NCBI GenBank assembly: GCA_001768235.1 | Contig: MENK01000021.1 | Coordinates: 1-39,370, forward strand | DNA: 39,370 bases | Source of the DNA: Bacteroidetes bacterium GWB2_32_14 | GTDB taxonomy: Bacteria; Bacteroidota; Bacteroidia; Bacteroidales; UBA12077 | Reading direction: 5' to 3' | Part shown: positions 6,918 to 14,910 of the stretch, in pieces | Numbering within the stretch: position 1 is the stretch's first letter | Layout of the letters: every line of letters starts with the position of its first letter | The notes under the pieces: model-generated | The model's database searches: none | What the model saw: only the letters and a program-made list of their open reading frames with translations | What the model was told of the DNA's origin: nothing | Translations under genes and position numbers: made by a program

Positions 6918-7514
6918 ATGTCATTTGAATTACCAAAATTAGCTTATGCTTACAATGCTTTAGAGCCTTATATTGATGCTATGACAATGGAAATACATCA
7001 TACAAAGCATCATGCTGCATACACGAACAATTTGAATAATGCAATTAAAGATAGCGAGAATGAAAATAAATCAATTGAAGAAATATTAAAAAATATTTCG
7101 AAATACCCAATGGTTGTTCGAAATAATGGAGGTGGTTATTATAATCACAATGTGTTTTGGGAAATCATGTCGCCCAATGGAGGCGGAGAACCTAAAGGTG
7201 ATTTGTTACAAGCAATATTAAAAGATTTTGGCTCCTTCGAAAAGTTTAAAGAGTCATTTAATAATGCAGCGGCTACACGTTTTGGTTCGGGATGGGCCTG
7301 GTTGGTCAATCAGAATGGGAAACTTGTTATTTCTTCAACACCAAATCAGGATAATCCTCTGATGGATGTTGCAGAGATTAAAGGAACACCAATATTAGCA
7401 ATTGATGTATGGGAACATGCTTATTATTTAAAATACCAGAATCGCAGGCCCGAATATATCAATGCATTCTGGAATGTTATTGATTGGAATCTCGTGGCTA
7501 AACGATTTGTTTAG
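6918..7514 (+). CDS. Superoxide dismutase, Mn-type or cambialistic
   Basis: A 198-residue cytosolic Fe/Mn superoxide dismutase. The metal ligands are His27, His77, Asp163 and His167 ([26 protein letters not shown]). The residue that in Fe enzymes is Gln (four before the second His ligand) is Gly73, and the second-sphere Gln is supplied from the C-terminal domain as Gln144 in PNQDNPL. By family rules that arrangement is Mn-type or cambialistic. It differs clearly from the SOD 150 bases downstream, so this is not a recent tandem duplication. A terminator follows. Start ATG 6918 gives the standard [16 protein letters not shown] beginning. Confidence 0.93.
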   Translation: MSFELPKLAYAYNALEPYIDAMTMEIHHTKHHAAYTNNLNNAIKDSENENKSIEEILKNISKYPMVVRNNGGGYYNHNVFWEIMSPNGGGEPKGDLLQAILKDFGSFEKFKESFNNAAATRFGSGWAWLVNQNGKLVISSTPNQDNPLMDVAEIKGTPILAIDVWEHAYYLKYQNRRPEYINAFWNVIDWNLVAKRFV

Positions 7515-7548
7515 TTCATTTTTGTTTATTTTGTAATTTAGGTTTCGA

Positions 7549-7582
7549 AAATGCCGGGGAGTTTTCTCCGGTATTTTTGTTT
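7549..7582 (+). terminator. Terminator after the first SOD gene
   Basis: A 12-bp stem with two G-T pairs (7549-7560 with 7565-7576), loop GTTT, then TTTTTGTTTT. It makes the first SOD a single-gene transcript. Confidence 0.8.
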
Positions 7583-7618
7583 TATTTCAGATTATTATAC
7601 ATTTTGACTTATATTTTA

Positions 7619-7626
7619 TAAATTTG
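7619..7626 (+). promoter_or_regulatory. Candidate -7 element of the second SOD gene
   Basis: TAAATTTG fits TAnnTTTG and ends 38 bases before the ATG. A TTTG at 7603-7606 is only 12 bases upstream, shorter than usual. Confidence 0.4.
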
Positions 7627-7664
7627 TTCTAAAGTGAAAAGGTCAAATCCCTAAAAAGCATAAT

Positions 7665-8243
7665 ATGATATTCGAATTACCTAATCTGCCTTATGCCTCC
7701 GATGCATTAGAACCGATGATAAGCAAGAAAACCCTTGAATTTCATCACGATAAGCACCATGCTGCTTATGTTACAAATCTCAATAACCTGGTTAAAGGCT
7801 CAAAGTTTGAAGAAGCCGATTTAGAAACCATTATTAAATATGCCGATGGGGGTATTTTTAACAATGGAGCCCAGGTTTGGAATCATACTTTCTACTTTGA
7901 GCAATTTGGGAAAGATAAAATTCACATGCTTAAAAATGGAGCATTTTCCGATGCTGTTTACAGGGACTTCGGTTCTTTAGATATTTTTAAAGATAAATTT
8001 TCAAATGCATCAAAAACACTTTTTGGTTCGGGATGGACATGGCTTGTTAAAAAACCGGATGGCACTCTTGATATTGTTCAAACTTCAAATGCTGCAAATC
8101 CAATGCGGGACGGGTTAAAACCTATTTTAACCTGTGATGTATGGGAACATGCATACTATATAGATTACCAGAATAAAAGAGCTGACTACATCGAAAATTT
8201 CTGGAAAATAATCGACTGGGCTGTAATAGCAAAACGGTATTAA
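7665..8243 (+). CDS. sodB: Superoxide dismutase, Fe-type
   Basis: A 192-residue cytosolic Fe/Mn superoxide dismutase. The ligands are His27, His74, Asp158 and His162 ([29 protein letters not shown]). Gln70 lies four residues before the second His ligand, and the Mn-type Gln of the C-terminal domain is replaced (SNAANPM, Ala144). This is the Fe-SOD signature. The rubrerythrin gene starts 46 bases downstream with no terminator between, so superoxide and peroxide removal could be co-transcribed. Length is normal and no signal peptide is present. Confidence 0.93.
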   Translation: MIFELPNLPYASDALEPMISKKTLEFHHDKHHAAYVTNLNNLVKGSKFEEADLETIIKYADGGIFNNGAQVWNHTFYFEQFGKDKIHMLKNGAFSDAVYRDFGSLDIFKDKFSNASKTLFGSGWTWLVKKPDGTLDIVQTSNAANPMRDGLKPILTCDVWEHAYYIDYQNKRADYIENFWKIIDWAVIAKRY

Positions 8244-8289
8244 TAATCAACAGTATTTAAAATATACAATAACTTTCAAATATCAAATT

Positions 8290-8865
8290 ATGAATAGTTT
8301 AAAAGGTACGCGAACGGAAAAGAATTTATTAAAATCGTTTGCAGGTGAGTCGCAGGCAAAAAACAGGTACGAATTTTTTGCTAAACAGGCAAAAAAAGAA
8401 GGGTTTGAACAGATTGCTGAATTCTTTATGGAAACAGCAGCCCAGGAACAACAACATGCAAAAACTTTTTTTAAGTTCCTTGAAGGAGGTGTGGTTGAGA
8501 TTACTGCAACTTATCCTGCAGGAGTTATAGGAACTACTTCTGAAAACCTGAAAGCTGCCGCGGCAGGAGAAAACGAAGAATGGACAGACCTTTATCCTGA
8601 ATTTGCAAAAATAGCTGAAGAAGAAGGATTTAAACAAATAGCTACCGTGTTCAAATTAATTGCTAAAGTAGAATCAGAGCACGAAAAGCGTTATTTAAAA
8701 CTGCTAAAAAATATTGAAGAAGGTAAAGTTTTTGAAAGCGACGAGAAAGAACGTTGGGTTTGCCGTAAATGCGGGTATGTTCACGAGGGTAAAAAAGCAT
8801 TAGAAAACTGTCCTGTTTGTGGACATCCAAAAGCATATTTTGAATTGGAACAAACAAATTATTAA
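8290..8865 (+). CDS. rbr: Rubrerythrin
   Basis: A 191-residue cytosolic peroxidase of anaerobes that reduces hydrogen peroxide with electrons passed through a rubredoxin centre. The N-terminal four-helix di-iron domain has Glu20, Glu53, His56, Glu94, Glu97, Glu128 and His131 at the expected places ([30 protein letters not shown]). The C-terminal rubredoxin-like domain has CRKCG (Cys158, Cys161) and CPVCG (Cys174, Cys177) for one iron. Both domains are complete. It lies downstream of the Fe-SOD and ends at a clear terminator. Confidence 0.96.
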   Translation: MNSLKGTRTEKNLLKSFAGESQAKNRYEFFAKQAKKEGFEQIAEFFMETAAQEQQHAKTFFKFLEGGVVEITATYPAGVIGTTSENLKAAAAGENEEWTDLYPEFAKIAEEEGFKQIATVFKLIAKVESEHEKRYLKLLKNIEEGKVFESDEKERWVCRKCGYVHEGKKALENCPVCGHPKAYFELEQTNY

Positions 8866-8890
8866 GATTTTGTAAATTGGTATTAATTCA

Positions 8891-8917
8891 GATGGTCTAT
8901 AAAAGGCCATCTTTTTT
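8891..8917 (+). terminator. Terminator after rubrerythrin
   Basis: A 7-bp stem (GATGGTC at 8891-8897, GGCCATC at 8905-8911, one G-T pair) is followed by TTTTTT. It lies inside the longest open frame of the next gene and shows that the nitroreductase starts after it. Confidence 0.8.
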
Positions 8918-8936
8918 ATACATAAATTTTAGTATC

Positions 8937-9509
8937 ATGATTAAAGATTTGATTTTAAAAAACCGCAGCTACCGTAGATTTTTTCAGGAACACGCTATTC
9001 CTTTTGATTTTTTAAAGGAATTGGTAAGCCTGGCCAGAATGTCACCTTCGGGAAGAAATCTTCAACCGTTGAAATATTGGTTATCGTGTGATCCGGAAAC
9101 TAACGAGAAAATTTTCCAGACACTTTCCTGGGCAGCATATTTAAAAGACTGGAATGGCCCTGGCGAAGGAGAAAAACCTTCTGCATACATTGTTATTTTA
9201 GGCGATACCAGGTTAACAACAAACTTTATGTGCGATCATGGTATTGTTTCTCAAAGTATGCTATTGGGAGCTGTTGAACAAGGGCTTGGCGGATGTATTT
9301 TTGCTTCGATTAACAGGAAAAAATTATCTGAGCTTTTAAAGCTCGATGATCATTTTGAAATATTACTTGTTCTCGCGCTGGGCAAACCAAAAGAAACCGT
9401 TGTTATTGATGATGTTAAAAATGACGATATTAAATATTACCGCGATGAAAAACAAGTTCATCATGTGCCTAAAAGATCCATTGATGAATTGATTCTAAAC
9501 GAGAAATAA
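8937..9509 (+). CDS. Nitroreductase-family flavoprotein
   Basis: A 190-residue protein starting at ATG 8937. The frame stays open to 8877, but that stretch contains the rubrerythrin terminator. The start IKDLILKNRSYRRFF and MSPSGRNLQPLKYW are the FMN-binding motifs of the nitroreductase fold. GAVEQGLGGCIFASI matches the conserved GLGxCW-like segment, and LVLALGKPKE gives the usual GxPxE. Members use NAD(P)H and FMN to reduce nitro, quinone, flavin or ene substrates. The physiological substrate here is unknown. The location next to SODs and rubrerythrin suggests a redox housekeeping role, but that is inference. Confidence 0.88.
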   Translation: MIKDLILKNRSYRRFFQEHAIPFDFLKELVSLARMSPSGRNLQPLKYWLSCDPETNEKIFQTLSWAAYLKDWNGPGEGEKPSAYIVILGDTRLTTNFMCDHGIVSQSMLLGAVEQGLGGCIFASINRKKLSELLKLDDHFEILLVLALGKPKETVVIDDVKNDDIKYYRDEKQVHHVPKRSIDELILNEK

Positions 9510-9546
9510 AACTTATCCAGGTAAGTTGCTCGGGATAAGCTGATTG

Positions 9547-11598
9547 CTAAAATCTATAAAAAAGTTTTATGTTAAATTCTCTAGATCCGGAAGGATATGG
9601 TGCTTCAGCCATATCGTAATCACCATAAGGCTGAATATACCTGAAATCATTGTTTAATATATTGTAAGCACCGATTCCCAAATCTAAATTTTTAGCAAAC
9701 AGGTTTTTAAATAACAAATATGCATTTGCCTGTAAGCTTGGATCCACGACGGATTGTTCCTGATCATTTTCAATAAATCCATATCGCTCGCCAAAATATA
9801 CTATTGATGGTGAAAATGAAATGTTTCCTGTAATATTGTAAGTTCCTTTTAAGGTAAATTTATTCTGGGGGCTTCCTTTCAAAGCATCATCCATTACATT
9901 TCCGTCAATTTCTACAGAATAGGGAACAACTTTATTTAAATTTTGTGCCGTGTAATATGAATAACTTAAATCGATTGCCCATTTTGGATATTTGGCAATG
10001 TATTGAATTTCAATTCCCTGAGTTCCTGTTTTTTTGTAATTCATATAATACTCTTCATCAGTTTCACTATCCCAGCTATATATAATAGGATCGTTTATCA
10101 CGATGTAAAACAAATTAGAAGTAATAAACATATTCTCGTTTAATTTATAACCCATCTCGAGTTCTACAACGTTTGTTTTCTCTGGTTTTATTTCCTGGTT
10201 CAGGTTAATATTCTCAATAGATGGAGTTCTGAACGCGTTGCTATAAAGCAGTTTGTAATGAAAATTCTTATATACTTTGGTTAATCCAATCCTGGGCGAG
10301 AAACTGTTTCCTACTTCAGAATGTTGGTCATATCTGGCTCCCAGGAAGAAATTTACTAATTTTGTTTTGTAAGTTCCCTGAACATATAAAGAACTTGTAT
10401 TGAATGAGATTTCTTTTTTACCATTGTAAAAAGTAACATCCTCATCGGGGTCAAGATCTTTTGCATATTCATATTTATATACTACTCCTCCAATAAAATC
10501 AAGTTTTTCTGTTGGCTGATATATTAAATCTACATTTCCTTTATATTGTGAGTAAGACTTTTTGTAATACCAGTCTTCCGTTACATACCAAAACGGAATC
10601 TGGTTTTTATAATTTACAGATGGTATTATTTTAAATTTATCATTAATATCAATTGTATATTTTACTTGTCCGTATATACTATGAAAACGATTACGTTCTG
10701 CCGCATCATACCCGGTTGCATTAGGTATAAAATCATCAAAAATAAAATGGGTTTCTAAATCTTTATATGCAACACCCAGGTTAAGATTAACTGTTTGGTA
10801 GTCGAAATAACCATCTGCGGAGCTGTAAGTATCGCCCCAAATATCAGTAAAGTCAATATTTGTGCGTGTTCCTGTTCCATAAAAACTTTTAAAATCGATG
10901 GCAAAATCATTGTAAGTTTTTCCCCAATTTAAACCGGCTGATTTTCTGCTTAACATATCAGAAAAAGTACCACCGGTTCCATAAATCTCAACTCCATCAA
11001 TAATTGATGCTGATTTTGTAATTATGTTAATAACACCCAGTTCGGCATAGCCCCCGTATAGTGATGATCCGGGGCCGCGAATTATTTCTATGCGTTCAAT
11101 CTGATCAACCGGGAAATGATTCCCAAATTGTGATGTGGTGTACATTCCTTCATTTGCTTCCTGTCCATCAAGTAAAATTAAAATTTTACCTTCGTTTGCC
11201 CAGTTTCCCCTGGAAATGAGGCCGATAACACCATCAATATCATATCCAAAATTAAATCCGGGAACTGTTTGTAAAATATCAATAAGATCTCTGGAACCAT
11301 AATTTTTAATATCTTCAGACGTAATTATACTTACTATTCCCGGAGTTTCGCGAGGAGTTAAACTCGTTTTTGACGAAACGGTCATACTCATGTTTAAGAG
11401 CTCGTCTATTGATACTCCTAATTTATTTGCCAGGTAAAGTAAATCTTCGAATGGCAAAGCCAGAAGCTGGTTATAATCGAGCTTGAGAACTTCGGTACGG
11501 GTAAGGTTTTTTACATTTAAGCTGTCTGATTGTGCTTTAAGTGTATATGTTATAAGAAAAAGCAATGATATTAAGATTATGATTTTACAGTTTTTCAT
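9547..11598 (-). CDS. TonB-dependent outer-membrane receptor
   Basis: About 683 residues from ATG 11598. The frame opens two codons earlier at a GTG. The signal peptide runs to about residue 23 (LKAQ). A short segment follows with FEDLLYLANKLGVSIDEL, common ahead of the plug in many Bacteroidota receptors. The plug domain covers about 50-190 with TPGIVSIITSEDI, LLDGQEANEG and IERIEIIRGPGSSLYG. A 22-strand barrel fills the rest and ends in a C-terminal Phe (KLFYRF). No SusD partner is present, so a metal, siderophore or cofactor substrate is more likely than glycan. It follows the exported SOD gene by 86 bases on the same strand and may be co-transcribed. Confidence 0.9.
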   Translation of the reverse strand: MKNCKIIILISLLFLITYTLKAQSDSLNVKNLTRTEVLKLDYNQLLALPFEDLLYLANKLGVSIDELLNMSMTVSSKTSLTPRETPGIVSIITSEDIKNYGSRDLIDILQTVPGFNFGYDIDGVIGLISRGNWANEGKILILLDGQEANEGMYTTSQFGNHFPVDQIERIEIIRGPGSSLYGGYAELGVINIITKSASIIDGVEIYGTGGTFSDMLSRKSAGLNWGKTYNDFAIDFKSFYGTGTRTNIDFTDIWGDTYSSADGYFDYQTVNLNLGVAYKDLETHFIFDDFIPNATGYDAAERNRFHSIYGQVKYTIDINDKFKIIPSVNYKNQIPFWYVTEDWYYKKSYSQYKGNVDLIYQPTEKLDFIGGVVYKYEYAKDLDPDEDVTFYNGKKEISFNTSSLYVQGTYKTKLVNFFLGARYDQHSEVGNSFSPRIGLTKVYKNFHYKLLYSNAFRTPSIENINLNQEIKPEKTNVVELEMGYKLNENMFITSNLFYIVINDPIIYSWDSETDEEYYMNYKKTGTQGIEIQYIAKYPKWAIDLSYSYYTAQNLNKVVPYSVEIDGNVMDDALKGSPQNKFTLKGTYNITGNISFSPSIVYFGERYGFIENDQEQSVVDPSLQANAYLLFKNLFAKNLDLGIGAYNILNNDFRYIQPYGDYDMAEAPYPSGSREFNIKLFYRF

Positions 11599-11684
11599 GT
11601 GCACTTTTTTAAAAATTTTATGTTTAAAGATAATACTGCAATTTAGATTTTTAATATTTAAACCATATTTTTTACAACATTAAT

Positions 11685-12422
11685 TTATTTTTTCTTGTTT
11701 TCCAGTAACAGCTCGAGTCGGTTTGAAACCATTTCCCAGTTAATAACCTGTATAAAATGGTCAATATATTCAGCTCTTTTACTTTGATAACGTAAATAAT
11801 ATGCATGTTCCCATACATCACAAACCAAGATTGGAATACTCATCCATTGTGATAAATCCTGATGTTTTTCGGCTTGCAAAACAACAAGCTTATCTGCTAA
11901 AGGCTGAAAGGCAAGTATTCCCCAACCCGATGCTTCAACTGAAAGTGTTGCTGCAATAAAATATTTCATGAATTTTTCGAATGAGCCAAACGATTTATTG
12001 ATGTAATTTTCCAGGTTGGCACTTGGCTTCGATACTCCGGGGCTCATGCTGTTCCAGTACATGGTATGCAAAAAATGTCCTGCTCCATTAAAAGCAAGTT
12101 GTTTTTCCCAGTGTTTTATTTCGCTGAAATTTTCGTTTGCGATTAGTTCATTTATTTTATCGGTTGCCGCATTAAGGCCATTTACATAAGCTGCATGGTG
12201 TTTGCCGTGATGAATTACCAATGTAAGGTGGTCGATATGTGGTTCAAGTGCATCAAAGTCGTATGGTAATGGATTCAAGAAGTATCTTCCGTTTTCATCA
12301 ACAATTTTATCGAGCGATGAAAACGAATTTACTGCAAGCGGGCTTGCTGTTAATTTGTTCATGCTGATTAAACTTCCAGCACCTACAAGGGCTGATGTTT
12401 TAATAAATGTTCTTTTATCCAT
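11685..12422 (-). CDS. Exported Fe/Mn-type superoxide dismutase
   Basis: A 245-residue SOD with an N-terminal extension of about 45 residues. The start MDKRTFIKTSALVGAGSL resembles a Tat signal (KR before xFIK in place of RR), followed by a hydrophobic stretch. The ligands are His71, His119, Asp202 and His206. Gly115 occupies the Fe-SOD Gln position, and His187 (QAEKHQDL) takes the place of the Mn-type Gln, as in mycobacterial-type Fe-SODs with DHQ. This is a third SOD lineage in the window, distinct from the two cytosolic ones. It probably acts in the periplasm or as a membrane-anchored enzyme. A TonB receptor follows. Confidence 0.9.
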   Translation of the reverse strand: MDKRTFIKTSALVGAGSLISMNKLTASPLAVNSFSSLDKIVDENGRYFLNPLPYDFDALEPHIDHLTLVIHHGKHHAAYVNGLNAATDKINELIANENFSEIKHWEKQLAFNGAGHFLHTMYWNSMSPGVSKPSANLENYINKSFGSFEKFMKYFIAATLSVEASGWGILAFQPLADKLVVLQAEKHQDLSQWMSIPILVCDVWEHAYYLRYQSKRAEYIDHFIQVINWEMVSNRLELLLENKKK

Positions 12423-12444
12423 GATATTTTTATATGAATGAAAC

Positions 12445-12452
12445 CAAATTTA
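12445..12452 (-). promoter_or_regulatory. Candidate -7 element of the exported SOD gene
   Basis: TAAATTTG on the minus strand, ending 22 bases before the ATG, fits TAnnTTTG. No -33 TTTG is found at the usual distance. Confidence 0.4.
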
Positions 12453-12571
12453 GTTAAAAAGAATGAGAAAAGAAAGTTTTGTTTGTCAAAGATGGTATAT
12501 GGTACAAGGATTCTTTATTAAATGGGCGTTCTTTTTTTATTCCTAAACATTTTGTGCCACTTACCTGTTTT

Positions 12572-13552
12572 TTAAAATGTAGGGCAGGGAAGTGCTTTTC
12601 GTCTTTCGCGTTTTGTAACTCCCTGGTTAAATAAATAATTAACCGATATTTCATGGGCACCACCTGTAAAACCTACCAGTTTTGAAATCGTTAAGTCGTA
12701 ACTATATCCCACGCTAATTTGGTCGAGCTTAAAACCAATAAGGAAAGCAAGTGCATCATTGCTTTTTAATTCTTTAAATAATGGAATTCCCCGGTACCAT
12801 ATTCCAATAACCAGGGGCATTTGATACCAGTATAATCCCAAATCAAGCTGGCTATATTCATCCTGCATTTTAAAAAGGAACGATGGTGAAAGGCTTTGTC
12901 CGCTTAAAAGATTGTATTTTTCGAATACTTTGAAACGAGCTCCGCCATAAAAGGTATATTTGAATGGGTCTTTACTTGATTCGCCTGTAAGTGAACGTTC
13001 GGGCATTAACAAGTGGTCCATTGTAAATCCGAACCATATATCTTTGTTGTAAGCTAATACCGAAACAGTAGCATCAATATCGGATTTTCGTTCCAATATC
13101 GGATTTTCAATAGAACCTTCGGTATCTTCTGTTATTAAGTCATCACCAAACACGAGTTTGTCAAAGTCAATGTTTCGCTGAGTGTACATAAAATTAAGGC
13201 CGGGACGAACACTCCATTTGTTTTTAAATTTTATGTTATACGAATAAACAATACCCACGTTTGTAGTAGATAAATAACCAGAACCTGCAACATCGCGCAG
13301 AAACAATATGCCCACGCCACTTTTAAGTTTTGGGTAATAGTGATCGTACGAAAAAGTAAATGCCTGGAATGCCTTAGGTAACGATGGCCATTGATTCCTG
13401 TATGTTAGTGCAAACCTGTCGCCGTCGGTTGATCCGGCAAACGATGGTGCAAGGTACAACGGACTGGCGTAATATTGTGAAAACTGAGAATCCTGGCCAA
13501 ATGCAATTTGGAGATTAAAAAATACAAGGATGCATAAAATTGCCCGCTTCAC
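12572..13552 (-). CDS. PorP/SprF family type IX secretion membrane protein
   Basis: A 326-residue outer-membrane protein starting at GTG 13552; no ATG precedes the signal peptide (MKRAILCILVFFNLQIAFGQ). The mature start SQFSQYYASPLYLAPSFAG and TYRNQWP are hallmarks of PorP/SprF, followed by alternating beta-barrel strands. Family members work with T9SS, and SprF-like proteins often partner one type B sorted surface protein encoded next door. Here no such cargo is adjacent. The nearest type B cargo is the PKD protein about 11 kb to the right. The C-terminus runs past the last strand with a basic tail (KRERRKALPCPTF). Confidence 0.9.
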   Translation of the reverse strand: MKRAILCILVFFNLQIAFGQDSQFSQYYASPLYLAPSFAGSTDGDRFALTYRNQWPSLPKAFQAFTFSYDHYYPKLKSGVGILFLRDVAGSGYLSTTNVGIVYSYNIKFKNKWSVRPGLNFMYTQRNIDFDKLVFGDDLITEDTEGSIENPILERKSDIDATVSVLAYNKDIWFGFTMDHLLMPERSLTGESSKDPFKYTFYGGARFKVFEKYNLLSGQSLSPSFLFKMQDEYSQLDLGLYWYQMPLVIGIWYRGIPLFKELKSNDALAFLIGFKLDQISVGYSYDLTISKLVGFTGGAHEISVNYLFNQGVTKRERRKALPCPTF

Positions 13553-13874
13553 GGTTTAGTTTTTTTAATTTTCTAATTTTATGTTAAAAATAGAAATATT
13601 TTCCAATATTGTTTAATTGTTTACGTTGATTCTTATTATTTTGTTTAGAAATCAACGAATTAGTTTATAATTTATTATAAACAATTATACAGGATGTTAC
13701 CATTTTTTCTCTTTAATAGAAATAATTATTACATTTATTCCTTGAATTTTTTGCAAGATTAATGAACCGCTTTTTACACGTGAAGGATTTTTTTAAGCGA
13801 ATCTATTGTGCTTTGGACTTTTATTCTGTAACTTGTTTATATATTTACAATAAATCATTTAACCCCTGAATATC
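13553..13874. other. Intergenic region between porP-type gene and PKD lipoprotein
   Basis: These 322 bases between two divergent genes hold no open frame that I can support. They are very AT-rich and must carry both promoters. I see a near-promoter TATTTTTA on the minus side and no full TTTG-N19-TAnnTTTG match on either strand. A palindrome at 13663-13682 and a GTTGATT/AATCAAC pair (13625-13631 and 13650-13656) are the only structures. Confidence 0.5.
13663..13682. repeat. Palindrome in the divergent intergenic region
   Basis: GTTTATAAT (13663-13671) and ATTATAAAC (13674-13682) form a perfect 9-bp inverted repeat with a 2-base gap. It could be an operator, but AT-richness makes chance possible. 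Confidence 0.35.
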
Positions 13875-14792
13875 ATGATAAAAAAACAGTTATTTATTTT
13901 GGTTATGGCTCTGGTTATGCCATTTTTCTTTAGTTGTGAAGAAGAAGTTGATTCTCCTAAAGCAGGTTTTGTAGCCGTTCAATCATCTTCAACAAGTGAA
14001 ATAATATTCACTTTTGAAGATAAGTCAACGAATAGTCCTGATGAATGGTTCTGGACATTTGAAGGCGGGTATCCGTCAACTTCAACAGAGCAAAATCCAA
14101 CAGTATCTTATTTTACATCAGGAACTTTTTCAGTAACTCTTGCTGTAAAAAACGATGGTGGTACTGGCGATCTTGTAAGAGATGATTATATCTGTGTTGG
14201 TGAATTTAATAATCCAACATTTACAGATATTGATATTACAGTGAATTATGTATCAAAAACAATTCCTGTTGATGGCTACGTATTATTTGCCAATATTGAC
14301 AATACATCTATGAGCTACTATGCAGAAACTTATGGTGAAACAGCAGGCGGAGCACAAATAGGATTGTTAATTTATTGGGATTACACGGTTAACCTGAATG
14401 AATACAGTGCCTGGAATCTTATTGTGAATTCTGACTATGTATTTTTTAACATTGCAAATAATAGTTCATACGAATTTTACCCATTTTATGTAAATTATGG
14501 AACAAGCGATCAAACAATAGATTACATTACTATTACAAACGACGGGTATTATAAATCAACGGGTTATTACGATGCATTCGAGTCAATGGAGGTCAGGGCT
14601 GATCTTTATTCCAGCCCGGGCTATTATGCATATTGGTTAGAGAATACACATTTTAATTTACCCTGGGAATCAAATCAGGGTTTTAACCTGTATTACAATG
14701 GTAAGAACTCAGATGCGCTGGCCGGAGAAGCAAAAGTTAAAAGCATAAAAAACACAAATGCCGGCATAAGTCCGCAAACAGGAGCGAAATAG
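13875..14792 (+). CDS. PKD-domain lipoprotein
   Basis: A 305-residue secreted protein. The lipoprotein signal MIKKQLFILVMALVMPFFFSC puts the lipidated residue at Cys21, followed by acidic residues (EEEVD), which in Bacteroidota can favour surface exposure. A PKD domain covers about residues 30-115 (FEDKSTNSPDEWFWTFEGG, then TSGTFSVTLAVKNDGG, in which the usual FGDG is FEGG). The rest, about 120-290, is aromatic and Tyr/Asn-rich, beta-type, and I do not recognise it. No sorting domain is present. It is a single gene between a divergent neighbour and a strong terminator. A role in adhesion or glycan contact is only a guess from the PKD domain. Confidence 0.75.
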   Translation: MIKKQLFILVMALVMPFFFSCEEEVDSPKAGFVAVQSSSTSEIIFTFEDKSTNSPDEWFWTFEGGYPSTSTEQNPTVSYFTSGTFSVTLAVKNDGGTGDLVRDDYICVGEFNNPTFTDIDITVNYVSKTIPVDGYVLFANIDNTSMSYYAETYGETAGGAQIGLLIYWDYTVNLNEYSAWNLIVNSDYVFFNIANNSSYEFYPFYVNYGTSDQTIDYITITNDGYYKSTGYYDAFESMEVRADLYSSPGYYAYWLENTHFNLPWESNQGFNLYYNGKNSDALAGEAKVKSIKNTNAGISPQTGAK

Positions 14793-14844
14793 AAATTTAT
14801 CGGATGGTTAAAATTTATTCCCATCTGTGATATAAAAAATATTT

Positions 14845-14884
14845 AAAATGAAAAGGTGTAACAATTGCTACACCTTTTCATTTT
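14845..14884. terminator. Bidirectional terminator between PKD lipoprotein and MFS gene
   Basis: A perfect 16-bp stem (14845-14860 with 14869-14884) with an 8-base loop is followed by GTTTTTTT on the plus strand and has an A/T tail on the minus strand. It serves both convergent genes. Confidence 0.85.
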
Positions 14885-14910
14885 GTTTTTTTATTATACT
14901 ATGAAGAGGG

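Noticed and set aside
6918-8243. Tandem duplication of SOD genes
   Set aside because: The two proteins differ in the second-sphere residues that define Mn- and Fe-types and across much of their length, so recent duplication is unlikely.
8877-8936. Upstream extension of the nitroreductase frame
   Set aside because: The stretch contains the rubrerythrin terminator, and the conserved protein begins at ATG 8937 (MIKDLILKNRSYRRFF).
9512-9539. Inverted repeat CTTATCC/GGATAAG between nitroreductase and TonB receptor as terminator
   Set aside because: The stem is only 7 bp with a 14-base loop and no T-run on either strand.
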